From contig JBQTIX010000078.1 of assembly GCA_052387695.1 (NCBI GenBank), forward strand, positions 25,429-89,428: a DNA stretch of 64,000 nucleotides, read 5' to 3'. Below, piece after piece: positions 8,192 through 16,224 of the stretch. This DNA is from Panacagrimonas sp052387695 (GTDB taxonomy: Bacteria > Pseudomonadota > Gammaproteobacteria > Nevskiales > Nevskiaceae). The notes below the pieces were generated by a model. That model worked only from the letters and a program-made list of their open reading frames with translations. It was not told the origin of the DNA and did not search any database. Made by a program: the position numbers and the translations under genes. The stretch's first letter is position 1. Each line of letters opens with the position of its first letter.

Positions 8192-9244
8192 ATGCCCTCG
8201 TTTGACGCCGCGATTCGCGACCTCTATCCCCTGAACCGGCTGAGCCCCGCGGGCCTCGCAGAACTCTCGACCGGAATGGCCCTGCGCAAGGTTCCGGCCG
8301 GTTCGTTCCTGTTCCGTTGCGGCGACAGCCCGGCGGAGATGGTCTACGTCCTGTCGGGGCAGGTGGAGCTGGTCGATACCTTCGAGAGGCGGGTGCTCAT
8401 GCTCATCGTCGATCAGCACGTCGATCCCACCCCCCTGCCCGAGTTCCTGCCCAGCCTGCATGACGCGCGGGCGGTCATCGACACCCAGGTGCTCGCGGTC
8501 AACCGGCGCCTTCTGCACCGCGTGCTGAGCAAGGATCAGCCGCGCAGCCCGCAGGCCACCGAAGCCTCGTACAACAAGGCTAATACCGACCCTTCCTGGC
8601 GCGAGTCCTTCCTGCGCGCACGCGGCTATACGCGGGTGCCCGGGCCGCAACTGGAGTCGGCGCTGGCGCGGATGCAGGCGATTCCGGTGCGGGCGCAGGA
8701 CCTGGTCATCCGCCAAGGTCAGCCGGCGGATTATTTCTACGTGATCGCCGAGGGCCGCTGCGAGGTCCTGCAGGAACTGGCCGACGTTCCGGAACCGGTG
8801 AAGGTCACCGAATACGACGTCGGCGCCAGCATCGGCGAGGACGCACTGATTTCCGGCAACCCGCGCAACGCCACCGTGCGCATGCTCACCGATGGCGTGC
8901 TGATGCGCCTGTCGGGCGAGGACTTCCGCGCCCTGCTCAAACCCTGGCTGGCCCGCAGCACCGACATCCGCGAAGCGATCAACCTGCTCGCACGCGGCGC
9001 GCGCTGGCTGGACGTGCGCATGCCTTCGGAATTCAACGGCCGCAGCCTGCCCAACAGCATCCGCGTGCCGCATCCCGTCGTGCGCGCGCGCCTGTTCACG
9101 GCCGACCCGGCGCTCACTTACATCGTGGTCTGCGCCACCGAGCGCGACTCCCCGGTGATCGCCTACATGCTGAGCAAGTACGGCGTCGATGCGCGGTTCC
9201 TGTCCGGCGGGCTGAACGCCATCCCGCCCGATTTTCTGGGCTGA
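8192..9244 (+). CDS. Double cyclic-nucleotide-binding-fold plus rhodanese-fold protein
   Basis: This 350-residue protein appears to contain three domains. A first cyclic-nucleotide-binding-like beta roll covers about residues 15-115 (FLFRCGDSPAEMVYVLSGQVEL). A better-preserved second one covers about 150-265 (LVIRQGQPADYFYVIAEG, then a phosphate-cassette-like IGEDALISGNPRNATVR). A rhodanese-like domain covers about 275-350, with WLDVRMPSEFNG and a cysteine near residue 314 in the loop position (CATERDSP). No DNA-binding helix or membrane segment was seen. It could be a cyclic-nucleotide sensor or a redox/sulfur protein. Divergence from glutathione reductase hints at thiol metabolism, but this is inference. 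Confidence 0.75.
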   Translation: MPSFDAAIRDLYPLNRLSPAGLAELSTGMALRKVPAGSFLFRCGDSPAEMVYVLSGQVELVDTFERRVLMLIVDQHVDPTPLPEFLPSLHDARAVIDTQVLAVNRRLLHRVLSKDQPRSPQATEASYNKANTDPSWRESFLRARGYTRVPGPQLESALARMQAIPVRAQDLVIRQGQPADYFYVIAEGRCEVLQELADVPEPVKVTEYDVGASIGEDALISGNPRNATVRMLTDGVLMRLSGEDFRALLKPWLARSTDIREAINLLARGARWLDVRMPSEFNGRSLPNSIRVPHPVVRARLFTADPALTYIVVCATERDSPVIAYMLSKYGVDARFLSGGLNAIPPDFLG

Positions 9245-9258
9245 TCTTGTAGCTGGAT

Positions 9259-9362
9259 GTAGGTCGGCTCAAGGCCACGGATTTTCGTGGCCGGAGCCGA
9301 CATGCACGGTCCGAGCCCCGTCGGCTCCGGCCGCCTGAAGCAGCGGCCTCGAGCCGGCCTAC
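9259..9362. repeat. Dispersed palindromic repeat, GTAGGTCGG family, copy 5
   Basis: The left arm GTAGGTCGGCTCAAGGCCAC and the right end GAGCCGGCCTAC flank a rearranged interior in which the CCACGAAAA part appears in inverted orientation compared with copies 1-3. It lies between the 3' ends of the convergent rhodanese-type and winged-helix genes. Confidence 0.75.
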
Positions 9363-9374
9363 GCCGCGTCACCG

Positions 9375-11315
9375 TCAGCCCCAGGTGATCCAGGCGAATC
9401 GCGACAGGCAGGGATCCTTTTCCGGGTCCACCTCGCGCAAGGCGTCCCGCCGCGCCCGATGCGCCGCCTCGGCGGCAGCGTGACCGGCCGATCCGGCCTG
9501 TTCGAAGTCCGCCGCAGCGCTTGAAAACATTCCGGCCGCCATCTGGACCTGCCGCTCGCTGCACAGCGCTCGTGCCAGGGCCACGCGCAGACGACCCATC
9601 TGGATCGATACCGCGAAATCGCGCTCGCCCTGGCGCGGACCGGCGATCAGCGGCTCGACGAGATATCGAGCGCGGTCCGGCATGCCCATCGCCGTCCAGG
9701 CCTCGGCCAGGGTGGCGGACAGTGCCAGCAGTTCGATGCTCACGGTGTTGCCGTCCCGATCGGCGCAGGCATACAGGGCGCGGTCCGCGATCTCGGCCGC
9801 CTGGGTGGGGCGTTGCGCGGCGAGAAGCCCTTCGGCCAGGGCGTTCATGGTCCAGCGCGTGCGCGGGTGGCGGTCGGTGTAGCGCTTGCGACGATGCCAG
9901 CAGGCCTCACGCAGATCCTTGCACGCGGCCTCGGCATTGCCTGCGGGCAGAAGCGCCAGTCCACGCAGCGCCAGGGCATCGAAGACCAATCCATCCGAAT
10001 ATTCGAGTTGCGGCTCGAAGCCCGCCAGGATCCGCTCCAGCCGCACCCGCGCCTCGTCGTGACGACCCTCGGCCAGCAACAGCCGTGCGCGCGCGACCCG
10101 GGCCAGCAGAGCCATCGCCGGCGGGGTCTGGTTGCAGTCCGCCCAGTCGCGATCGGCGGCGTCGAGCTGATCGCGCGCATACCCCAGTTCTCCGGCGCCG
10201 ATCAGTTCGTTGGCGAGGACCTGTCGCACCTGTGCCGCGCGGAAATGGCGCGCCGGGTACCAGCGTTCCAGATCGGCCAGCAACCGCTCCATGCCGGCCA
10301 CGGCGCGACGGTGCCGGCCTTTGGCAAACTCGATCCGCGCCAGGCCCAGGCGCGCGTCGAGTACCACGCCGGAGCGTCCGCCGTGGCGCGCCTCGGCTTC
10401 GATCAGCAGGGCGTTGAGCAGGACCTCGGCCTCGGCGTGGCGCGCCAGGTCGATCAGCGCCCCGCCGCACAGCAGGCGAATCTCCGGCACCCACTCGGTG
10501 CCGGCCAGTTGCGGCCAGGCCAGCACGCCCTGCAGGCGTGTCGCGGCCAGGCCGCTGCGTCCCAGCGCACGCCAGACGCAGCCGACGACGATCGAAGTCC
10601 GGCCGAGCAGGTCCGGGTCGGTCAGGGGTACCAGTTCGAACTCCCCGGCGATGCGGCCAAGCAGGTCCGCGGAAATTTCCCGATCGGACGACGTTCCGGC
10701 CAGCCGCAACAATTCCCCGAGCTGCCTGGCCACCTCCCGCGGGCGCGCCCAGAATTCGAACAGTTCCGACCACACCTCGCAACCTTGCGCATAGCGACTC
10801 AACGCCGTGCACTGACTCAGCACCAGGCCCCACAGCGCAGCGGCTTCCACCGAGCGGCCCTCGACCACCGGACTCGCCGTCTCTTCGCGGGGAATAGTCC
10901 CCTCCGATTCGGCACCGTCTGAAAGGCCTGTCGCGTCCTGCCAGGGGTGTCGGTAGCGGGTGACTTTCAGGCTCAGGCAGTAGCCCTGACCGTATTCGGT
11001 CCGGACCAGGGACTGATCGTCGTCGCCCAGCACCGCGCGCACCCGCGTCACGCACTTGGCCAGGACCGTGTCGCTCAGGATTCGGCCGGGCCAGATCTTG
11101 GCGATCAGCTCGTCCTTGGAGATCACCTGCTCGGATTTTCTCGACAGCTCGAGCAGCACCTCGAAGGGCTTGGGCTCCAGCTTGAGTACCTCGCTGCCCA
11201 CCCGGACGCTGCGGCTCGCCTCGTCCAGTTCGAAGCGCTCGCAGCGCCAGACGCTGGGGATGCGCCGGGCGCGGCGCTGCTTGCCCGAGGCTGTTGGGGT
11301 CTCCGCCAGGTTCAT
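9375..11315 (-). CDS. OmpR/PhoB-type winged-helix regulator with a long helical-repeat C-terminus
   Basis: This 646-residue cytoplasmic protein starts with a winged-helix DNA-binding domain (about residues 20-115) of the OmpR/CadC kind, showing FEVLLELSRKSEQVISKDELIAKIWPG and VRAVLGDDDQSLVRTEYGQGYCL. The remaining 500 residues are alanine- and leucine-rich helices with the spacing of tetratricopeptide repeats. There is no receiver domain, and no membrane segment as in CadC. Such proteins are usually one-component regulators whose repeat domain senses a ligand or a partner. No target gene is evident. A 247-bp inverted-repeat element lies 12 bases upstream of the ATG and must form part of the promoter or leader. 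Confidence 0.82.
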   Translation of the reverse strand: MNLAETPTASGKQRRARRIPSVWRCERFELDEASRSVRVGSEVLKLEPKPFEVLLELSRKSEQVISKDELIAKIWPGRILSDTVLAKCVTRVRAVLGDDDQSLVRTEYGQGYCLSLKVTRYRHPWQDATGLSDGAESEGTIPREETASPVVEGRSVEAAALWGLVLSQCTALSRYAQGCEVWSELFEFWARPREVARQLGELLRLAGTSSDREISADLLGRIAGEFELVPLTDPDLLGRTSIVVGCVWRALGRSGLAATRLQGVLAWPQLAGTEWVPEIRLLCGGALIDLARHAEAEVLLNALLIEAEARHGGRSGVVLDARLGLARIEFAKGRHRRAVAGMERLLADLERWYPARHFRAAQVRQVLANELIGAGELGYARDQLDAADRDWADCNQTPPAMALLARVARARLLLAEGRHDEARVRLERILAGFEPQLEYSDGLVFDALALRGLALLPAGNAEAACKDLREACWHRRKRYTDRHPRTRWTMNALAEGLLAAQRPTQAAEIADRALYACADRDGNTVSIELLALSATLAEAWTAMGMPDRARYLVEPLIAGPRQGERDFAVSIQMGRLRVALARALCSERQVQMAAGMFSSAAADFEQAGSAGHAAAEAAHRARRDALREVDPEKDPCLSRFAWITWG

Positions 11316-11327
11316 CGCATGCAGATC

Positions 11328-11574
11328 ATCCTAGAAACCGCAGTTGGGGATCGATTCTCGGCGAGGCCGCAGCGAGGGATGGCGCCGGGCTGGAGCGAAA
11401 CCCATGGTTGTTCCATGGGTTGAGTGAAGCCCAAGCCAGACCCGCGAGGGCCGTCGAGAATCGATTAGCGCGGGCAGCCAGTCACCGTTTGGGTGAAGAC
11501 GCTCAGATGAAGATTTCATCGTCGTTTCCTACTCCAGAGAGGCTGCTCGCGCGACCCACTGCGGTTTCTAGGAT
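11328..11574. repeat. Non-coding element with 17-bp perfect terminal inverted repeats
   Basis: The ends are ATCCTAGAAACCGCAGT (11328-11344) and its exact reverse complement (11558-11574), giving a 247-bp element. An internal perfect palindrome AACCCATGG-TTGTT-CCATGGGTT lies near 11399-11421. It holds no plausible gene and no transposase, so it resembles a MITE or large REP-type sequence. It fills the gap between two minus-strand genes: one end touches the stop codon of the JAMM-like gene, the other lies 12 bp from the regulator's start codon. No clear target-site duplication was seen. Confidence 0.8.
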
Positions 11575-11927
11575 CAGTCCTGGATCTTCAGCACGCGCTC
11601 GAACGGCGCGCCGGCGCGCAACTCCCAGGCGCGCATTTCGAGCACACCCTTGGTATTGAGCGACACGATCAGAAACAGGCCCCCGCCACTCAGCTGTTCC
11701 GCGGTCGGCACCGCGGGGGCCAGCGGGTTGGACCACAGGCACGCCCAGACCCGCTCGCCGCGCGCGGCCAGATCGGCATCGGTCGCCGCGCAGGAAAAGC
11801 TCGAGGGTCCGGAGGGGCGCGCACCCACGAGGCCGCGGATGGCACGCGGCTGCGCGATCTGCGCCTCGTGCAGGATGCGGATCGCGAGCGTCCGCGGCAT
11901 CACGAGGTCAGCGTCTTCAGCGGTCAT
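11574..11927 (-). CDS. Degenerate JAMM/MPN-fold (Mov34-like) protein, catalytic residues lost
   Basis: This 117-residue protein is the last gene of the hemA-prfA-prmC-moeB run and overlaps moeB by 11 bp. Its layout resembles small bacterial JAMM (M67) proteins: an N-terminal IRILHEAQIAQPRAIRGLVGA strand-helix, then LWSNPLAPAVPTAEQL and SGGGLFLIVSLNTKGVLEMRAW. By eye alignment with the JAMM motif, HSHP becomes WSNP, the downstream Ser and Asp become Thr and Gln, and the N-terminal Glu becomes Ala. All metal ligands would be gone, so a protease role is unlikely. JAMM proteins often sit beside ThiF/MoeB-type enzymes, which supports the match. Assignment is from motif layout only. Confidence 0.6.
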   Translation of the reverse strand: MTAEDADLVMPRTLAIRILHEAQIAQPRAIRGLVGARPSGPSSFSCAATDADLAARGERVWACLWSNPLAPAVPTAEQLSGGGLFLIVSLNTKGVLEMRAWELRAGAPFERVLKIQD

Positions 11928-12654
11928 GGGCGCATACGGGGCAGTTCGGGTCCGGGCGGATGCTCAGGCGGCGCGACTCGTCCGTCAACGCGTTCCAGAT
12001 CCACAGTCTGCCGCGATCGTCCCCCAGGCCGAGCAGCAGCTTGAGCGCAGCCAGCGCCTGGCGGCTGCCGACGACGCCCACCGCCGGCCCCAGCACGCCG
12101 GCTTCCTCGCAGCTTTCCGCGGCCTCGCCGGCATCCGGATAGAGGCAGGCGTAGCAGCCGCTGCCGCGCGCAGCGTCGAATACCGCAAGCTGGCCTTCGA
12201 AGCGGATCGCGGCGCCCGAGACCAACGGGCGTCGCGCGGCGACGCAGGCGCGATTGACGGCGAAACGGGTCGCGAAGTTGTCGCTGCAATCCAGCACCAC
12301 GTCGACGCTGCCCGCCGCCTCGCACAGGGCCGCATCGTCCAGCGGGCCGGGCCGCAGCTCGATTTCGCATTCCGGGTTGAGGGCGTGCAGCGCCTCGCGG
12401 GCGGCCTCGTCCTTGGGTCGACCGATGTCGGTCTCGCGGTAAAGTATCTGGCGATGCAGGTTGGAGCGGGAGACGCGGTCGAAGTCCGTGAGCACGAGCC
12501 GGCCCAGGCCGGCGCCGGCCAGGTACAGGGCGGCCGGCGCTCCCAGGCCGCCCAGGCCGACGATCAGCGCCGACGAATCCCGCAGCAGTTGCTGGCCGTT
12601 GACGCCAACTTCGCGCAGGACCACCTGTCGCGAGTAGCGAGCGAGGCCCGTCAC
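11917..12654 (-). CDS. moeB: Molybdopterin-synthase adenylyltransferase (MoeB/ThiF/HesA family)
   Basis: This 245-residue E1-like enzyme would adenylate the C-terminal Gly-Gly of a ubiquitin-like sulfur carrier such as MoaD or ThiS. It has the nucleotide-binding loop VGLGGLGAPAALYLAGAG, the SRSNLHRQILY motif, the conserved DCSDNFATRF loop, the CYACLYP motif with one zinc-binding CxxC, and the second CxxC (CPVC) near the C-terminus. There is no fused rhodanese domain. The GTG at 12654 is chosen because it overlaps the prmC stop as GTGA; a TTG six bases earlier is possible. MoeB, ThiF and HesA cannot be separated by motifs; the position next to prmC matches moeB in related genomes. Confidence 0.88.
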   Translation of the reverse strand: MTGLARYSRQVVLREVGVNGQQLLRDSSALIVGLGGLGAPAALYLAGAGLGRLVLTDFDRVSRSNLHRQILYRETDIGRPKDEAAREALHALNPECEIELRPGPLDDAALCEAAGSVDVVLDCSDNFATRFAVNRACVAARRPLVSGAAIRFEGQLAVFDAARGSGCYACLYPDAGEAAESCEEAGVLGPAVGVVGSRQALAALKLLLGLGDDRGRLWIWNALTDESRRLSIRPDPNCPVCAHDR

Positions 12655-13511
12655 GGGCAACGCCCTGCGCTGGCGCGTTCCTGTCCGTTCAGATCGCGCC
12701 GGGTCTGCACCTCGTCAAAACCCGCTGCCCGGAAAAGCTCGCGCACGGCGGCGCCCTGGTCGTAGCCGTGTTCCACCAGCAACCAGCCCTGTCGCGGCTT
12801 CAGCCACGTGCTCGCGCCGCGGACAATCTGACGCAGATCGTCCAGGCCGTCGCGGCCCGCGACGAGCGCGTCGCGCGGTTCGAATCCGAGCGCGGGCAGA
12901 TGCGGGTCGTTCTCGGCAACGTAAGGCGGGTTGCTGAGGATGAGATCGAAACACGCAATGTCCTGGCCGGCCAGGGCCTCGAACCAGCGGCCTTCGGCGA
13001 ACTCGACATTGGCGATGCCGCTGCTTGCGGCATTCAAACGGGCAATCGCAAGCGCCGCGCCGAATGCATCGGTCGCCACGACGCAGGCCCGGGACAGCTC
13101 CGATGCAAGCGCCAACGCAATCGCACCACTTCCGGTACCGAGGTCCGCGAGCCGCAAGCTGGATTCGCGCTTTCGCGGAAACGAGGAGTCGACGAGGTCC
13201 AGCGCCCACTCCACCAGCAGCTCGGTTTCCGGTCGCGGCACGAGCACGGCCGGGCTCACCTGAAGGTCCAGCGTCCAGAAACCTTTTTTTCCGGCCAGGT
13301 AGGCGACCGGTTCGCCGCGCGCACGACGCTCGACCAAGCTCTCGAAGTTGCCGACAACCGCAGCGTCAAGCACCTCCACTTCGCGCAGGAACAAACCGCT
13401 CCGGGAACAACCCAGCACCTGGGCCAGCAGCAACTCCGAATCCAGCCGCGCCGACTCGCTGACCGGTGCCAGCCTCGCGCTCGCGTCGCGCAGGCACTCG
13501 CCCACGGTCAT
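12651..13511 (-). CDS. prmC: Release factor N5-glutamine methyltransferase
   Basis: This 286-residue methyltransferase modifies the glutamine of the GGQ motif in release factors. It has the N-terminal helical substrate domain, the SAM-binding motif LADLGTGSGAIALALA and the catalytic NPPY motif (ILSNPPYVAEND). It overlaps prfA, which encodes its substrate, as ATGA. An odd peptide, SFPRKRESS, lies between VLVPRPETELLVEWALDLVD and the SAM motif. This sequence is characteristic of a read-through dispersed repeat and adds about 10 residues to a surface linker. The frame is intact, so the enzyme is probably functional. Confidence 0.95.
   Translation of the reverse strand: MTVGECLRDASARLAPVSESARLDSELLLAQVLGCSRSGLFLREVEVLDAAVVGNFESLVERRARGEPVAYLAGKKGFWTLDLQVSPAVLVPRPETELLVEWALDLVDSSFPRKRESSLRLADLGTGSGAIALALASELSRACVVATDAFGAALAIARLNAASSGIANVEFAEGRWFEALAGQDIACFDLILSNPPYVAENDPHLPALGFEPRDALVAGRDGLDDLRQIVRGASTWLKPRQGWLLVEHGYDQGAAVRELFRAAGFDEVQTRRDLNGQERASAGRCP
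13158..13186. repeat. Repeat-derived segment read through inside prmC (SFPRKRESS peptide)
   Basis: On the minus strand this reads CCTCGTTTCCGCGAAAGCGC followed by GAATCCAGC, which translates in frame as SFPRKRESS within prmC. The same peptide string turns up in many unrelated bacterial proteins because it comes from a widespread palindromic intergenic repeat; this is general knowledge, not a search result. The CGTTTCCGCGAAAGCGC core is itself palindromic. No second copy was noticed in this window. Confidence 0.65.
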
Positions 13512-14593
13512 GCGCCGCTCATTTCTGCAAGCTGCTCGGCCTGGGACTCGGCCAGCAGGGGCTGGATGATCGGATCGAGATCGCCCTGGATCACACGCTC
13601 CAACTGGTACAGCGTGAGGTTGATGCGGTGGTCGGTCACCCTGCCCTGCGGGAAGTTGTAGGTGCGGATGCGTTCAGAGCGATCGCCACTGCCGACCAGC
13701 TTCTTGCGCGTGGCGGCCATGGTCTGCTGCTGCTGGCTGCGCTCGGCATCGAGCAGGCGCGAGGCCAGCAGCGCCATCGCTTTGGCGCGGTTTTTGTGCT
13801 GGCTGCGTTCCTCCTGGCATTCCACGACCACGCCGCTGGGCAGATGGGTGATGCGGATGGCCGACTCGGTCTTGTTGACGTGCTGGCCGCCCGCGCCGCT
13901 GGAGCGATAGGTATCGATCTTGAGGTCCACCGGATTGATCTGGATCGCTTCGGCCTCGGCGATCTCGGCGAGCACTGCCACCGTCGCCGCGCTGGTGTGA
14001 ATGCGACCTTGCGCCTCGGTCTCGGGCACGCGCTGCACACGGTGCGCGCCGGATTCGAACTTGAGGACGCTGTACGCGCCGAAGCCGACGACTCTGGAAA
14101 TGATTTCCTTGAAACCTCCATGCTCGCCGGGGCTTTCCGACAACACCTCGACCTGCCAGCCGCGGTTCTCGGCATAGCGCGAGTACATGCGAAACAGATC
14201 GCCGCCAAAGATCGCCGCCTCGTCGCCGCCGGTGCCGGCACGGATTTCGAGGAAGACGTTGCTGGAATCGAGCGGATCGCGCGGCACCAGGAAACTGCGC
14301 AGGGTATGTTCCAGCGTTTCCTTGCGCGCCTCCGCCAGTTCGACTTCGGCCTCGGCCATCTCGCGCACTTCGGCATCGGCGTCGTCGGTCATCAGTTCGA
14401 GGTCCTCGATCTCGATCACGGTGGACTGGTAGTCGCGAAAGCTCTCGACCACCGGACCGAGCTGCGAGTACTCCTGCGACAGGCGCCGGAAACGGTCGGG
14501 ATCGGACGCCACATCGGGCGAGGCCAGCTCGCGCTCGATTTCCTCGCGGCGCTCGGCCATGTTCTGGAGTTTCTGGATGAGGGAGGGAAGCAT
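13508..14593 (-). CDS. prfA: Peptide chain release factor 1
   Basis: This 361-residue protein ends translation at UAA and UAG codons. The length matches RF1 (about 360) rather than RF2. The catalytic GGQ motif is in SSGAGGQHVNKTESAIRITH; its glutamine is methylated by PrmC, encoded immediately downstream. The long N-terminal coiled-coil-like domain (residues 1-110) is complete. The ATG at 14593 begins MLPSLIQKLQNMAERREEIE, the normal start; the frame is open 24 codons further upstream but does not resemble RF1 there. It lies 220 bp downstream of hemA, the usual arrangement. Confidence 0.96.
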   Translation of the reverse strand: MLPSLIQKLQNMAERREEIERELASPDVASDPDRFRRLSQEYSQLGPVVESFRDYQSTVIEIEDLELMTDDADAEVREMAEAEVELAEARKETLEHTLRSFLVPRDPLDSSNVFLEIRAGTGGDEAAIFGGDLFRMYSRYAENRGWQVEVLSESPGEHGGFKEIISRVVGFGAYSVLKFESGAHRVQRVPETEAQGRIHTSAATVAVLAEIAEAEAIQINPVDLKIDTYRSSGAGGQHVNKTESAIRITHLPSGVVVECQEERSQHKNRAKAMALLASRLLDAERSQQQQTMAATRKKLVGSGDRSERIRTYNFPQGRVTDHRINLTLYQLERVIQGDLDPIIQPLLAESQAEQLAEMSGA

Positions 14594-14607
14594 CGGATCC
14601 GTGTGCG

Positions 14608-14635
14608 TTAGCCGTTCCGCAATGCTAACGGCTAA
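14608..14635 (-). promoter_or_regulatory. Inverted repeat in the prfA leader
   Basis: A perfect 9-bp inverted repeat (TTAGCCGTT and AACGGCTAA) with a 10-base loop lies 15 bp upstream of the prfA start. The loop offers an alternative pairing (CGTTAGC with GCTAACG), so two exclusive hairpins are possible. It could be a leader hairpin or a regulator site. No function can be assigned. Confidence 0.35.
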
Positions 14636-14694
14636 AGCCCATGCAGCAGATGTCCCGCTGGCCAAGGAAGGTGTGCACAGGTTCGATCCGGCTT

Positions 14695-14758
14695 GCAGGT
14701 CGGTTCAAGGCGCATGTCGGCTCCGGCCACGAAAAGCCGTGGCCTTGAGCCGACCTAC
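14695..14758. repeat. Dispersed repeat, GTAGGTCGG family, internally deleted copy 6
   Basis: This copy joins a mutated left arm (GCAGGTCGGTTCAAGG) directly to the right half (CGCATGTCGGCTCCGGCCAC, ending CTTGAGCCGACCTAC). About 45 bp of the interior are missing. It is followed by GATGAATTCAAGCC, similar to the tails of copies 2 and 3. It lies between hemA and prfA, so it is probably transcribed with them. Confidence 0.8.
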
Positions 14759-14813
14759 GGATGAATTCAAGCCGATGTGGGAAATCCCTGAAGCGCGGAG
14801 CGCGTCCTGCGTT

Positions 14814-16070
14814 TCACTCGTCCGGCAGATCAAACAGCTTGCGCGCCGCATTCACCAGCAGCGCCTGCTCGACCCCGTCGGCCTTGCGCAGGCGATGGCT
14901 GGGCGCGTGCAGCAGCTTGTTGCTGAGCGTGTCGGCGACGAAGCCGAGCACGTCCTCGATCGATTCGCCCGAGCCGAGCTTGCGCCGCGCCTTGAGCAGC
15001 ACCTGGTCGCGGTGCGTGCGGGCCTGCTCGCGGATGATGCGGATGACCTGGCCGGCGTCGCGGCCTTCCAGCCAGCGGGTGAATTCGCGCGCGTAGTCCT
15101 CGACCAGAACCTCGGCCTGCTTGGCCGCCTCGGCGCGCGCCGCGAGATTGGCAGAGATGACGTTGCGCAGGTCGTCGAGCGTGTAAAGGTAGACGTCTTC
15201 GAGCTCCGCGATGCGCGGGTCCAGATCGCGCGGCACCGCGAGGTCGATCATGAAGACCGGCTTGCGCCGGCGCTTCCTGAGCGCCAACTCCATCGCCCGA
15301 CGCCCGACCACGTGTTCGCGCGCGGCGGTGGAGGACACCACCAGGTCCGCATCGCCGAGGTAGGCACCGAGGTCCGACAGCGCGATCGCGTAGCCTTGAA
15401 TGTCCCGTGCCAGATGATTGGCCCGCTCCAGGCTGCGATTGGCCACGACGATGCGGCCGATCCCGTTGCCGCGCAGATGCCGCGCAATCAGCTGGATGGT
15501 CTCGCCAGCGCCGATCAGCAGCGCGGTCTGGCGGCCGAGATCGGCGAAGATCTGCTTGGCCATCTGTACCGCGGCGTACGCCACCGACACCGGATGCGCA
15601 CCGACCTGAGTCCGCGAACGCACCACCTTGGCCACCGCAAAAGCGTGCTGGAACAGCCGCGACAGCACCGGGCCGAGGGCCCGGGCTTCGCTGGCCGCCG
15701 AGAACCCGGCCTTCATCTGTCCCAGGATCTGCGGCTCGCCGACGATCATCGAATCCAGGCCCGAAGCCACTCTCAGGCTGTGCAGCACCGCGGCCTGGTC
15801 GCGATGGGTGTAGACGAATTGTTCGATCAGGCCGGCCGGCACGTTCAGCTCGCGACGCCACCAATCGATCATCTGCGGCGCGAGGTCCGGCTCTGCGATC
15901 GCGAGGATCTCGGTGCGATTGCAGGTGGAGAGAATCGCGGCTTCGTCGATGCCCGCCATCGCGCGCAGGCGTGCCAGCGCCGCCGGCAATTCGGCATCGG
16001 TGAAGGCCAGCCTCTCCCGCGCCTCGACCGGAGCGCTGTGGTGGCTGAGACCGAGTGTGATCAGGGCCAT
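14814..16070 (-). CDS. hemA: Glutamyl-tRNA reductase
   Basis: This 418-residue enzyme makes glutamate-1-semialdehyde from glutamyl-tRNA using NADPH, the first step of tetrapyrrole synthesis by the C5 pathway. The catalytic cysteine is in AAILSTCNRTEILAI near residue 50. The N-terminal GLSHHSAPVEARERLAF, the central IVGEPQILGQMKAGFSAA, the nucleotide-binding LLIGAGETIQLIARHLRGNG and the C-terminal dimerisation helices are all present. It is first in the hemA-prfA-prmC-moeB run and divergent from the TPR gene over 154 bp. Heme from this pathway would also feed the cytochrome c maturation genes at the right end of the window. Confidence 0.96.
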   Translation of the reverse strand: MALITLGLSHHSAPVEARERLAFTDAELPAALARLRAMAGIDEAAILSTCNRTEILAIAEPDLAPQMIDWWRRELNVPAGLIEQFVYTHRDQAAVLHSLRVASGLDSMIVGEPQILGQMKAGFSAASEARALGPVLSRLFQHAFAVAKVVRSRTQVGAHPVSVAYAAVQMAKQIFADLGRQTALLIGAGETIQLIARHLRGNGIGRIVVANRSLERANHLARDIQGYAIALSDLGAYLGDADLVVSSTAAREHVVGRRAMELALRKRRRKPVFMIDLAVPRDLDPRIAELEDVYLYTLDDLRNVISANLAARAEAAKQAEVLVEDYAREFTRWLEGRDAGQVIRIIREQARTHRDQVLLKARRKLGSGESIEDVLGFVADTLSNKLLHAPSHRLRKADGVEQALLVNAARKLFDLPDE

Positions 16071-16224
16071 CGCTACCTCGTCCGGCGCCCGCGAAAGCGG
16101 TCGCCTCGTTCATTGTGAGTCAGGGCGGCTCGATGCTCAATCGAGGCGCCTCGGGTCAAGCCCGCAGGGGGAACCGCGGTACCATAGATCGGTCTGACAA
16201 AAGTCCCCGCACAGGTCTTGATCC

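Noticed and set aside
11331..11742. Two short minus-strand frames over the 247-bp element
   Set aside because: They read through the terminal repeats and overlap the JAMM-like gene in another frame; nothing supports expression.
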